The notes beneath the pieces are model-generated. The model was not told where the DNA came from. It saw only the letters and a list, made by a program, of their open reading frames with translations, and searched no databases. Below, piece by piece: positions 44,131-54,689 of a DNA stretch of 64,000 bases. How positions within the stretch are numbered: the first letter of the stretch is position 1; each line of letters starts with the position of its first letter. Source of the DNA: Aquatica leii (lineage: Eukaryota; Arthropoda; Insecta; Coleoptera; Lampyridae); the NCBI GenBank assembly GCA_035610365.1, contig CM069432.1, positions 4,774,001 to 4,838,000 of the forward strand, read 5' to 3'. Both the position numbers and the translations under genes were made by a program.

Positions 44131-44901
44131 TTAGTTTTTTGCCTTTTGGTTCCCCAATTTCTCTCCCCTTTCTCTGCACAGTCCCCTATCCTTGTCGTTC
44201 CATATGTATCTGTCTCCGTCTATCTCCATTTTTCTGTACCCTACCCATACTCTTTTTCCTTCCGCTCTTCTTTCCATCGCTATGTTCATTATTTCTCTTT
44301 GCACTCTTCTTTCCGCCCATGTTAAATCGTGACTTATATATATTCTTGTATTCTTTAATTTCTTCTTCTCCTCCATTACCTTCTGTTTTTCCTCCCATCC
44401 TCCGATTTCCGCCACCACCATCTCATTTTTCTTCTCTTTGTTTATTACTGTCACTTTTTTTACCTCTACTTTTACATTTAATTTTTCTTCCAGCATCACC
44501 GCTAAATCTTTTTGTGGTTTTTCACTTATCCACCCCTTTATCACGATATTATTTTTTCTTTTCCATCTTTCCTCGTCTTCCGCTTTTTTCTCCAGTTCTT
44601 CTATTCTCTCCGCCAGTTTCTCTTTTTCTTTCTCCCACTTCTTTTCTCTTTCTCCTATTTCTTTTTTCTTTTCTTTGATTGCTTGCCTTATTCCTTGCAT
44701 ATTTTCTTCCATCTGTTTCATCATTTCTCTCATTAATTCTTTTAACTCCTCCATTTCTTTTCTTTATCCTTCTGTTCTTGAGGATTTTCCTTCGTTCTCT
44801 TCCGATATCTTTTTAACGTCTGGTGATCTTATTGTTTTCTTTCCTCTTTCAAATATTTGTTGCCTTTCTCTTTCCTCTTCCTCTCTCTCTCTTTTATTCA
44901 T
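44131..44901 (-). pseudogene. LINE ORF1 protein, coiled coil and RNA-binding domain, one in-frame stop
   Basis: ATG at 44901-44899 begins MNKREREEEERERQQIFERG. One in-frame TAA lies at 44764-44766. The frame then continues unbroken to 44131: a long heptad-like coiled coil (about residues 50-120, MEELKELMREMMKQMEENMQ onward), then KRKNNIVIKGWISEKPQKDL (start of the RRM-like fold), NTRIYISHDLTWAERRVQRE and RVWVGYRKMEIDGDRYIWND. This is a typical LINE ORF1, which coats the element RNA. An AT-rich 5' untranslated part lies between 44902 and about 45000. The first 45 codons before the stop may not be essential, since another Met follows it at 44754. Confidence 0.88.
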
Positions 44902-44999
44902 CCCTTTCCCCCTTTTGTTATTACTTATTATTTATTATTTATTTTTTTTTAGTTATTTATTTAATTTTTTTTTTATTAATATTTTTTTAAATTTATTGT

Positions 45000-45369
45000 T
45001 ACTATGATTCTTCTAATTGTATTTAATTAACGCCCACCACAAATATTCGAAAAAGTATATAAATAAAAGTTTGTATATCCCTGTTATCACAAGCGCGCGC
45101 TTGACCTTTAATCTAGTCCGCGATATCCGCTCGCCTTCGCATACGTTATCTGAGCCACCTTCACATTCCTCAACACGCACACGTAAATTAATTGTTGTAA
45201 ATCACCTTAAATTACACCAAACTCCGTACTACTATTAAACTATCAAACACGTCCTCACTCAATCACCTTCAAAACACGACTCTTCACGATATTTTATATA
45301 TTTATACTAATAAGTTCTTTATAAGTTTAAGTTGGATTCTAAAAGTTAAACTCACTCGTTCATGATTGG
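45000..45369. other. non-coding sequence between LINE and gypsy remnant
   Basis: AT-rich near 45000 and somewhat GC-richer at 45095-45180. No gene or end motif is supported here. Confidence 0.4.
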
Positions 45370-46164
45370 GTCACTAAATTTGTATTAGTTCGACCGGTAG
45401 CTAAAGCGATTAGTCGCGCCGTTGCTAACTTTTTAGAGAACGACGTCTTCCTTTTATTTGGCGTACCACAAATCGTGATGGTAGACAATGGTCCCCAATT
45501 CATCAGTGGTTACTTTAAAAAACTTATGAATCTATACAATGTACAAAAAATCTGGTACAACGCTTCGTATCACCCACAAGTGAATTTTGTTGAACAGGTA
45601 AACCGCGTTTTAGGCACTGCAATCCGCTCGTATGTGAACGATAACCATCGTCAGTGGGATGCTGAAATTTACAGAGTCGGGCACGCGATTCGTACATCTG
45701 TGCATGAAGTAACCGGATATACACCCTCTTTTCTTAACTTAGGTAGAACCGTGCCAAGTTCAGGAGTTTACTACGGTAAACTGCTTCAGTTCGGAGAAGA
45801 AGATTTAGAGATTGGAGATCGTGAACGCATTGTTGCTGACTTGACAAAATTATCCAAAGTTCATAAAGATGTCAGGAGTTGTTTGGCTCAGGCCTATGAG
45901 CGTAACGCCCGTCATTATAACTTACGTAAGAGGGTTGTTCGTTTTAGGGTCAACGACACGGTGTAGAAACGTAATCATGTTCTCTCGGGTGCTAGCAAGC
46001 ATTTCGTAGAAAAATTAACGCCGAAATACGTGAAATACGTCGTCAAAGAGGTTACTGGTCCCCTAACTTATAGATTGCCAGATGAGCGTAGAAAAAATGT
46101 GGGTGTTTTCTATATTAAAGACTTTAAAGCCGATTATGCGGAGGATGACGAGAACGAGAGATAA
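45370..46164 (+). pseudogene. Ty3/gypsy integrase, 5'-truncated, one in-frame stop
   Basis: The frame opens abruptly near 45370 within the integrase core: VTKFVLVRPVAKAISRAVAN, FLLFGVPQIVMVDNGPQF (second catalytic Asp), WYNASYHPQVNFVEQVNRVL (catalytic Glu in FVEQVNR), AIRSYVNDNHRQWDAEIYRV, HAIRTSVHEVTGYTPSFLNL. After TAG at 45964-45966 the same frame continues through NHVLSGASKHFVEKLTPKYV and TYRLPDERRKNVGVFYIKDF, ending TAA at 46162-46164. The first catalytic Asp and the zinc-binding part are missing. The chromo-like C-terminal segment (KLTPKYVKYVVKEVTGPLTYRL) is present. Confidence 0.9.
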
Positions 46165-46696
46165 TAGTGTTCAAGTTGAGTGTTGTCGTTCTCACATGCA
46201 TTTTAGTTATTATCAATATCCTAATTGTTTTTAGTTTTCGGATTATTATTAATTTTAAAATATTCAGTTTGTTTATCGCACGGTCATGAATGATTATACC
46301 CTGGTGTACGTTTGATGCGAATATGTATGCATGAACGTGAGCTGTATATACTTTAGCGTCAAAGTAGTAGCGTTGTGCTGCCGTGAACTTTTATGGTTTT
46401 ACAGATTTTGAAGGTTGCGACTTTGGTAATTATTTAGTTTTGAGTGACTTATTTTAGTTGATTTGTGAGTTATGTTCGATGACTGTTGGGATTACTTAAT
46501 ATGGTTTAGGTTAGTAGTTTTTGATAACGTTTTAAGTTTTGCTACGTTTATGAATTTCTCAATTTAACAGATATATAGAGCATACGGTATTCATATTCAA
46601 CTCTTCTTGTCCACTTCTTTTGGGATACTTACTCTCTTTCTGTAATGTTTTATTGTGTTGGTTCTAGGCGTAGCGGTTTTCTATTTTTTTTCGTTT

Positions 46697-46705
46697 GGGA
46701 GGGGG
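46697..46705 (+). other. polypurine tract of the gypsy element
   Basis: GGGAGGGGG stands immediately before TGTGTAACA at 46706. A polypurine tract directly upstream of a TG start is the usual plus-strand priming site at the 3' LTR of gypsy elements. It lies 530 bp after the integrase stop on the same strand. Confidence 0.7.
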
Positions 46706-47270
46706 TGTGTAACAATTTTAATTTATATCCCGGAAAATTTTTGAAAATAGGTTTTTAAGTTTTGATAAAATTTCTGAATGAGATTTGTCGTCCCCACCTT
46801 TCCTGTCGGGTTTTTTTAAAGAAGGAGGCTATTTTGGGATTTTTGAAGAAGAAGGGCACCTGCTGCGTGACCAGCGGAAACAAAAGGTGCATAAATTAGA
46901 TCCACGAGGTATGAATAATTACAAACCTGCAACTATATATGTGAATTTATTAATAAAGCACCAATTTATCAAATCTCCACGTATCATTAACTTTATGCTG
47001 TTTTCCTCACTTCATTTCGCATGGTGAATCTTTGGCTAATTTTATCCACCGTTACCTCTGAGCCTGCACACTATCTGAAGGCTCGTTTCTGTGACCACCA
47101 TCGAAATTGCTTGACAGTGGACTAGGCTGAGACCTTAGATTGGAAGCCCTGGTAGGTTCATAAGGGAGTCCCTCAGTAGCATCCTGTGTTGAGGGTGAGC
47201 CGAAACAACTATACTCAGGTATCATCTAAGTTAGTTATTAGGGTTCCTGAGTTGTCACCGTACTTTAAGT
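46706..47270 (+). mobile_element. probable 3' LTR of the gypsy element (right end unresolved)
   Basis: TGTGTAACAATTTTAATTTA at 46706 follows the polypurine tract. The segment contains moderately GC-rich sequence to about 47270, unlike the AT-rich DNA beyond it. No second LTR is in the window for comparison and I cannot identify the CA end or a target duplication, so the right boundary is a guess. The frame at 46785-47027 is a chance ORF within it. Confidence 0.5.
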
Positions 47271-48618
47271 ATATATGTATATATTTTTTATAAATTTGGT
47301 TTGGTTTGAACTTACTGTTTTGGGACGCGGCTATAAGATAAGAAAGTTAGTACAGCACACAGAACTAAATAAGTGACAGAAACATACTAAGTGAAGTACA
47401 ATTAAAAACACCATCAACAAATTTTATTTTCTTAATTATCGTATACTAACACAAAGTTAATTATTACTCTAAGAATAATTTAATTAACTTTATACTATTA
47501 GTAACAATTTCACATCTAAACGATCAATATAAACAAACAACTTTACCAACTGATAAAATAAACATCAAACGTTGGTTTGTATTTTAAGTCTTACAACTGA
47601 ATGTAAGTACATGAAACGTCAAATCGTTTTGTTAAATTTACGACGTGTAGGTTCGCATATAAATAAAAAATATTTAAGGGTTTTTCTTAAGAAAACGTTC
47701 TACCTAGTTTTATTCATATGACATTTGAGTAACGTATACGCAATATATTATAGATTATAATTTTTGATTATATTATATGCACTTTGAAGTATTTATTGTC
47801 AAAGGACGGTATATGTGAATAAAAACAAAAATAAAGTATATATATATTTCTAGATGACAGTGATTGGCGTTACAATAAAAAAGCAAAGCGATAAACATAT
47901 CAATCGAATTCATACACTTAAATTAAACGGGTAAACGATTACATCTACACATTACTTTGATTCATCCAACTTTGTATTTATTTTTTTATTATTTTTTTGG
48001 TTGAGAATATTAAATTTCCTACAACTTCTCAATGCTTTTACTAATATTTTGTACATAACTTTTTCAACATTTTGTTTGTTTATGAAGTACAATAACAAGC
48101 AATGTTGTTTGTTGATGTTAAGTTTATGATTTAATTTAAATGCAGTAGCAATAACATCTTTTTGAAAAATATAAAAATTAAGTACAGCTTTAAATTAAAT
48201 TAAATTATGGCATTTCAATTATTTTGCAGTTTTATGGTAATTGATCTATCTGTTTTTTGTTCATCTTTTATTATTGTGAAAAACGTTTTTGAAGTTAAAT
48301 TTAAGCGTTTTACTCCTTTGCTTAATCAACGATTTGACGCATTATTTAGACACCTCACTGACAGCGTTCTTGTTTCTTTAGTATTTTCTTTAACAAATCA
48401 CTTTACACTTTAAAAACTATATATTTATAAGTTGTATTTCTAAAATTATTTAAAACAAAATAGCGCATGCAAATTTTTATTTTATTTTGCTATTTGTGCA
48501 ATTTTTTATTGTTTAAACAGATTTTTTTAAATATATTTTATTTTGTAAATTAGAATATTCTATAGTTTTTGTTGGTATTTTTTATATCTAATCCATTTAT
48601 TATGAACAAAATCATGTA
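47271..48618. other. non-coding AT-rich DNA
   Basis: No gene, RNA or element ends are recognised. The frame at 48207-48413 has no conserved motif. Confidence 0.55.
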
Positions 48619-48620
48619 TA

Positions 48621-49908
48621 CCCAGTAAACACAAAATTGATAATGTTTAGTAACAGTTTCAAAACAAAAAATTTATGATTCACTCTTGTTTCAAACATAA
48701 AAGAAACCTAACTGCAATAAAATAGCTATAAGTCCATCGCTGTTTCACTTATTTGAGTCAGTATAGTTTCGGTATTTTAAATTCAAATCTGTTGCAAACT
48801 AAATGTTGCATTCGGTTTACGTTTTAAAAGCTGCGTTCTTGAACTGATACTAAATGATCGATACATGTATGATTTTTTTGTTTCAATAATGAACTAAAAC
48901 AATTCTTTCAATAATATAATATTACATTTTCGAATGCACGTTTCAAATTTTATTGCACAATAAATATTTTTAAATACAATATCACATTGAGTTTTTTACA
49001 TATTGCAACTTTCCTGGATGTGGTCTTTTCACGGAAGCCTCGAAAACTGCATCAGTTATTGTTGGGTAGCAACTTTTAATCGCATCTGTAACATAGAAAT
49101 AAATATTTCATTTATATACATACATAATAATAGAGTTACACAAAATTAATTACATTTTTTTAATCAAAAACAACACAAACTTAATATAAATATCACTTTA
49201 GCAATCATTAGAAAGTTATAAAAAAACACTGTGAATACCTTTAGCTGTACATAATCGTATAGAAAACTTGAAGAATTGAACTGTAATTATAAATCCTAAA
49301 GTATCATCAGATTTACGCAATAATCTACCTTAATGCAACCATTTGTGTTAATTTACATTTTTTTATACAAATTAAAACATGATACATAAAGAACAGAAAT
49401 GATAATAATATCGATTACATTTATAGATTATAATAAAATGTTTCGACTTACTGTTTATTGTTCCATTTCGTAATTGTACACACAGCATCACTTATCAAAC
49501 TGCAACCGAACAAGTGAAAAGATATCAATTTGCAGCGCAAGCGTTGACGGCAGTAATCAAAAGTATAGCAACGACTAATGCTGACTAATCACAAAGTATT
49601 CGTTTTTCCTAGAACGATTCCACTGTTTTGAAAATAATTCAATCTTATTTAATCGATCTTTAACCAATTCTAGTTATTCAAAAAATATTCGGTTTTAATA
49701 AATCAGTTTTTAGGCGGTTGCTGATTATGGGATAAAAATTGCAAGTACTGAAACGGTTTAAAACTGATTGTGAAAAATCGGAACTTTTTCAATTTATTCA
49801 CTGTCAGTTACATGTAAATGATATCAAAATGGAACTAAAGCGAAACAACGTAATGAAACAATTGTTTTAATTTTGTGACTGTAACAGTTTCAATCTGTGT
49901 TTACTGGG
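48621..49908. mobile_element. TIR element, 1288 bp, TA-flanked, non-autonomous
   Basis: The left end CCCAGTAAACACAAAATTGA (48621) and the inverse right end (TCAATCTGTGTTTACTGGG, ending 49908) agree over about 19 bp with one mismatch plus a small gap, and TA flanks both sides (48619-48620, 49909-49910). The interior holds AACAGTTTC-rich subterminal sequence at both ends. It has no transposase frame, only a short exon-like segment on the minus strand (48982-49085). Confidence 0.7.
48982..49085 (-). pseudogene. terminal-exon-like segment inside the TIR element
   Basis: Right after a strong acceptor TTTCTATGTTACAG (ending 49086) the minus strand has a 34-codon open frame, AIKSCYPTITDAVFEASVKR followed by PHPGKLQYVKNSM, ending TGA at 48982-48984. 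The acceptor, composition and stop make it look like the last exon of a gene or of a transposon-encoded protein. The (A/L)IK..YP..TD...E..VK pattern is vaguely like C-termini of DUF4806-type proteins, but that is a weak guess. Confidence 0.35.
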
Positions 49909-49910
49909 TA

Positions 49911-50005
49911 CCTAGCCATAAAAAAAATGAATTGAGTGTTGTCATAATAAACTTTCTTCAGTTGATATTGGCGTATATAGTTTCATTTCCACGTACAAAC
50001 CAACA
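49911..50005 (+). mobile_element. end of the copia 5' LTR (partial)
   Basis: The sequence directly before the primer-binding site ends ACAAACCAACA at 50005, a CA end expected of an LTR. It is cut off upstream by the TIR element ending at 49908, so only about 95 bp remain. Confidence 0.5.
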
Positions 50006-50020
50006 GGTTATGGGGCCCAG
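50006..50020 (+). other. copia-type primer-binding site (half-tRNA initiator Met)
   Basis: GGTTATGGGGCCCAG nearly matches the primer-binding site known for Drosophila copia, which pairs with an internal fragment of initiator methionine tRNA rather than the tRNA 3' end. One extra G distinguishes it. It is followed by a copia gag frame at 50126. Confidence 0.75.
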
Positions 50021-50125
50021 TAATGCAATAGCACGAATATAAGTCAATATTGTAAAGTGACAAAGAAAATGGTACCGCGTAAAGTTTTTTTCATTAAAGT
50101 AATGTAAAATAAAAAGTAAAGGACA

Positions 50126-50340
50126 ATGGAAAATGAAAGTGTAAAGTGTACACTTTCAAGATTGAATAATAACAATTACCAAAATTGAAAATTTTGAGTT
50201 AAAATAATTTCAATTAAAGAAGGTCATTGGTCAGTAATTAAAGAAACTAAGTTTGAAAATCCAGATGTTGCATGGATACAAAAAAATGAGAAAGCACAAG
50301 CTACAATTTCGTTAAGTGTGGAGGACCGGTGCGAAGTTAG
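50126..50340 (+). pseudogene. Ty1/copia gag, N-terminal part
   Basis: One frame reads MENESVKCTLSRLNNNNYQN, a stop where Trp of NYxxWK is expected, KF, another stop, then IKEGHWSVIKETKFENPDVA and WIQKNEKAQATISLSVED. LxxxNYxxWK...KAxxxIxLxLxD is the N-terminal gag signature of copia elements. The frame is then lost near 50340. It sits 106 bp after the primer-binding site, the expected arrangement. Confidence 0.85.
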
Positions 50341-50453
50341 CCATAGAAATTCGATTTGAAGTTAATGCTAATATAAAGCTTTTAAACATTTCCAAATTAA
50401 AGTTACTATATAAATATACGCCATAAACATGATTTATTATAATTTTATATAAT

Positions 50454-50704
50454 TTTTAATTTTTCTGCAAATTTTTTTATAACTAGATTAAACAATTATT
50501 AACAACATATTAATAAATTACGATGATGCTATTTATTAAAAAAAAAGATATTTTACGTCGAACTCACAGCAACGCTCAGCTTACATTTCCGCATAAACAA
50601 ACGCAATTTTCACAAAGATAGTCATTTTTCATTTTTCTGCAAATTTGTTTATAACCATATTAAACAATTAATAACAACATATCAAAAAATTACGATGAGG
50701 CTAA
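50454..50704. repeat. two ~79-bp direct repeats within the copia remnant
   Basis: TTTTCTGCAAATTTGTTTAT-like sequence through ATTAAACAATTA, AACAACATAT and ATTACGATGA occurs at about 50454-50532 and again at about 50626-50704, with 172-bp spacing. The repeats replace the missing middle of the copia polyprotein (integrase region). Confidence 0.8.
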
Positions 50705-51160
50705 TGTTTGCGTTGTTTGTGAAATTTGATTTAGAGATTGATCACATAGATTTTGACACAGCTTTTCTTAACGAAGAAATCTCTGAAACAATTTATATGA
50801 ATCAGCCAAAATATATATAAAAATTAAGTTTACTTACTTAAAAAAAGCAATTTACGGTTTAAAGCAGTCTTCAAGAGTGTGGAATAACAAAACTAGTAAT
50901 GTTTTGTTAAATTTAGGTTTTACTCGATCAAATTATGAACCTTGCATTTTCTTTAAACTTGAGAATCAGTCTATGATAATAATTGTTATATATGTTGATG
51001 ATTTGCTTTTATGATCAAATAACGTAGCTGTGAAGCTTAATGTTAAACTTGAGCTATCAAAAATGTTCAAGCTTAAAAACTTAGGTGAAGTAAAACATTT
51101 TAGTGTTGAAAACACTTATAGGGAGCTTGATTCGAAAGCTTGTGTAACGAAACGATGAAA
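50705..51160 (+). pseudogene. Ty1/copia reverse transcriptase fragment
   Basis: The reading LEIDHIDFDTAFLNEEISET (counterpart of QMDVKTAFLNG.L.E.IYM), IYMNQPKYI, then after a stop and shift KKAIYGLKQSSRVWNNKTSN, GFTRSNYEPCIFFKLENQSM, IIIVIYVDDLLL (catalytic YVDD near 51000), and KLELSKMFKLKNLGEVKHFS. These are copia RT blocks in order. Stops and small gaps make it dead, and the RNase H region is absent beyond about 51160. Confidence 0.88.
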
Positions 51161-51605
51161 CGCTCAGATGAAACAAATCTAGATTCATTTTTTTGTATTT
51201 TTCGAATGCAATGTTTATTATTATTAATCAGGATATTCCTTATATTTTAAAAATATAATAAGTCTTAAATTCACTCAGCAGAGCTGAAAAAGAATTATAC
51301 TGATTGCAGAATCAGATCCGCGGGAGCTTCCGTCTTGTACGCTGCAAAAACGGTACAATATAGATAAAAATTGCACATAAACATATCCCTCCGCGGGAGG
51401 GTATAATTATATCTAATAGTTACAGATTTTTAATGTAATGTTAGACATTATCGTCTAACTTTAACTTGTATCTTCTAAACTATAGAAGGTAATTGTACCC
51501 TTCCGCGTACTTTTTTATTGTAAATTTTGTCCTCTATAAAAATGTATATGTGCAACTTTTTAAGGTAATAATTTATTTGTTATTCTCATTGGGTTTACTT
51601 TATTC
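51161..51605. other. non-coding sequence after the copia remnant
   Basis: No gene is seen. A CCGCGGGAGC...CTCCCGCGG-like inverted pair (51319 and 51391: TCCGCGGGAG and CTCCGCGGGAGG) and the repeated TTCCGCG suggest remains of an LTR or small element, but ends are not definable. Confidence 0.4.
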
Positions 51606-52524
51606 AGCCTGATGCTGTAACACTCTCGTTATACTTAGCGACTAATTGCTATCAGATTTTAATGGTCGAAGATAACGATCGACATAACAATCACTGGTAA
51701 AATAGGTTTGCTGTATCGGTATTTTAATTATATCGATATGTCGCCCACTATCTTGCAATCCTTATTTTGGAAAAAAGTATCGCCTTTAAAAAACAAGGAG
51801 TGCTGTACGACCGCCGAACGTATAAGAGTGAATCGAATATAGAGCGCGCGCCGTGCCGTCGTAAAACATCTGGCCGGTTGATTTTGAAATAGAAAAAGTC
51901 CAAACTAAAACTACGTGGTATGAAATAAAATTCAAATGTTTGCTAAGACCTCCATTAAGTGACGGACATCATTCCTCGATAGCCCCAATTTCCAATAAAT
52001 AATGGCTTTAATTAATACATAAAAGTATAAGCATCTCGTATTAATTCGAAATAAAACTGAGTTGCAAAACACACCGTTACATAACTTACATCTTTTTTAT
52101 ACATTTTGTTTACGTAGTTACTTGAAACAGGTCGCTGTTTTCGCGTAAAATGCTCTTTTGCCTGTATGAAAGAATACATTTCTAACCTTACTTTCTTAAA
52201 TACACGGTAAAACTGAAAAGACTCTTTTTCTGATTGTATTTTCCAGTTTCTCGTATAATGCAACACGCAAAACATCTCCAAAGTTCATTTTTTCATACAA
52301 AAAAAGCTCTCAAGCCTATATATCACAATCGTTATGTTTATAACGGCTACCAAAACGCCGCCGTTATATCATAATCGTTACGGTTCAAAATAACGAGAGT
52401 GGATAACGAGAGTCGATATGAGTAGAACCGTTATAACTTATACAGCATACCGATTTTACAAAAATAACGATTCGGCTAGATATCGACATCGCTATTCATA
52501 AGGAGAGTAATACAGCATCAGGCT
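51606..52524. mobile_element. non-autonomous TIR element, 919 bp
   Basis: AGCCTGATGCTGTAACACTC and following bases (51606-51632) match the reverse complement of 52498-52524 with three to four mismatches over 27 bp. The matching tract continues weakly inward (TATCGA, ATAACGA motifs on both sides). The interior has no transposase; the frame 52012-52281 shows no motif. I find no clear target duplication. Confidence 0.65.
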
Positions 52525-54689
52525 ATTGTCTGAGAACATAATTCAGCCCATGTGAACCCTGGGGGCGACGGGCCGACAGTGTAAAAATTCTATAAAACGC
52601 AGCAGAAGTAAACACATGTGTCCGAAAAAGAAACATTTTTATCACTGAAGTGGAACGGGGGTCATAGGTTAATCTACTAGCAAAAATTCACCATAGTTTG
52701 CAGGTGTCCTTCTAGTACGTTGAATTGTTCCCCCACTGTCGGAATAAATCTAAAAAAATTAAGCAAATCATCTTAATACAAAAATTGTGGCGGTTTTGAT
52801 GCAGGATGGTTTACAAGAAAAACAACTCCAAATATTACCACACTGACAAACGTACCCTTACCCACAAAAAAACCGCGATGGTCACCAAAATCAACTATGT
52901 TCAAATTTTAAAATGCGTAAACGAAATAGTAATTTAATATATCTGATTTATAAAGTTTTATAATAAAAACTATCAGTAATTACTAGTTTGAGTCATAAAC
53001 GATTTAACTGTAGAGTTATCAGCATAAAACGAAAGTGTGTAAAATAAAATTGAAGTAAATTTTGAATGTTGAAATTGTATCAACAGTCAGGCAATTGTAA
53101 AGATTATTACTGTTATTAGCGTTCTAAATCTGTTAAGATTATAGAAAAGAATCATGTTAAAGTAAAGTTCATTTTTTAAATGCTTTTTTATAATCAGTAG
53201 CGCATTTGTTTAATATTAATAGGAAAAAAAAATAGTAGCATCGGTAAATTTTTATTCCATTTGTAGCATGCAGCGCCGCCCAATAACACAACGTAGTAAC
53301 ATCTCAAGGTTAGAAAGAGAACGCCGCTTTTAACAGATTGAGTAAAAAAGGGAAAAGCCAATTAGCAGATATGGTACTGAGAGCGTTCGTGAACTATCCC
53401 AATCAGAAAAAAACGTTTTAGGATATAAAATCAAAATTGCGTACAAAGAAAGAGGAGAGTTTTAAACGAAGGTTTTAAAAACCCCGACGGTCAGAAATTG
53501 GTTAAATTTATTTGGATATGCGTTTCTAAGTTTTTTATTTGATTATTGTATGAGAGATATGATGAATTGAGATACTGTTCAACTCTAGAAAATTAAGAAT
53601 AACTATTTAAATTTAATTCTATCGTTTAACGATGTTTTTGTTTGTTTTTTTGTTATAAACGGAGAGAGCAAATTTAATATTTTCTTTTTTTTTGTCTTTG
53701 GCAATTGACTGGTCGCTTATAATATTAGTTTTACATTTTTTGTGCCGAAAGATCACACTAAGAACACCTAGAGAATGTAATAAAAATGTATGTCGATTAT
53801 TTCACGTCGCGAAATGTTTTATTGCAAGTTCAGTATGCTGTAAGTTTTCTTTAGATATGACAGGGAATCGCAAACGCAACGAACTGTTGAAAAAAGCAGT
53901 TTTTAAACTGTCGATGCACATTTCCAAAGGTGAAATCTCCACTTCGAAACTTTTACATCTGAAAGGTTGTAGCAACGTAGCTCGAATCGTGTCATAATCT
54001 TAGAAGCTGTTGAATTGTGAACCGTTATGAAACTCTGGTAAAGTCCAGTAATCATTTTGTTTTGTTTTTTTTTAAAACGCGTGTCAACTAATTAGAGTGT
54101 AATGAATCAATTGCCAGGGATCACGCGATATAAAATGTTTATTTAATCCGACCGTATTCAATCAGTCTGGCAAAATTTTTGAAAATTCCACTTTGGCTTT
54201 AAAATTGATTGTGTCCATAGATAATTTTAAATTTTACATTTATTCGAATGCTTTTAACTGTATCTAAGCCAGCAGAAAATAGCAGTCAGTGGACGTGAGG
54301 CTCAATCTGTTAGACAATTTCTCGCACAACATGCTTGTGAGCGCAATATGATTATTTGAGCTATGCGAAGATGATTTTTTGGCTTGAAAATATATCGTGT
54401 CAAATAAAGTTCAAATTTTTGAGATTTTATTGCTAACGTTGTGTTTCTTACTGTACATCGCTTGTAAAAAAAAACCTAAGCGTTACTAACACAACCCAAA
54501 TATTTCCTAATACCGGTGCCTAAACAAAACTTAGATGAGAAAATAATTAAGTACGGTCATTCACAACATTAAAGCTTTACAACCAAAATATCGCGTCTCA
54601 ATGTTGGTGCCAACAATGGACTACTGGTGGAAGAAAACCGCGAATTTATGACAGTTTATTGAGCATTTTGTTAGCGAAATATTCTAAAA
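52525..54689. other. non-coding, with one unrecognised ORF
   Basis: A short inverted pair GGGGGCGACGGGCCGACAGTG (about 52560) and CCCCCACTGTCGG (about 52731) could be small-element ends. The plus-strand frame 53692-53997 (about 100 codons, containing NRKRNELLKKAVFKLSMHIS) has no motif I recognise and its first codons are hydrophobic and AT-driven, so I do not call a gene. Confidence 0.4.

Noticed and set aside
40747-45007. Very long plus-strand frames (up to 290 codons) that look like membrane proteins
   Set aside because: Antisense of the lysine/glutamate-rich LINE ORF1 and ORF2; the hydrophobic composition follows from the complement of AAA and GAA codons.
52555-52745. CGACAGTG / CACTGTCG inverted pair as ends of a small element
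   Set aside because: Only about 9-13 bp of imperfect match and no duplication; insufficient.
53692-53997. 101-codon frame as a small host gene
   Set aside because: No motif, no splice or promoter support, and half of it is AT-driven hydrophobic sequence.
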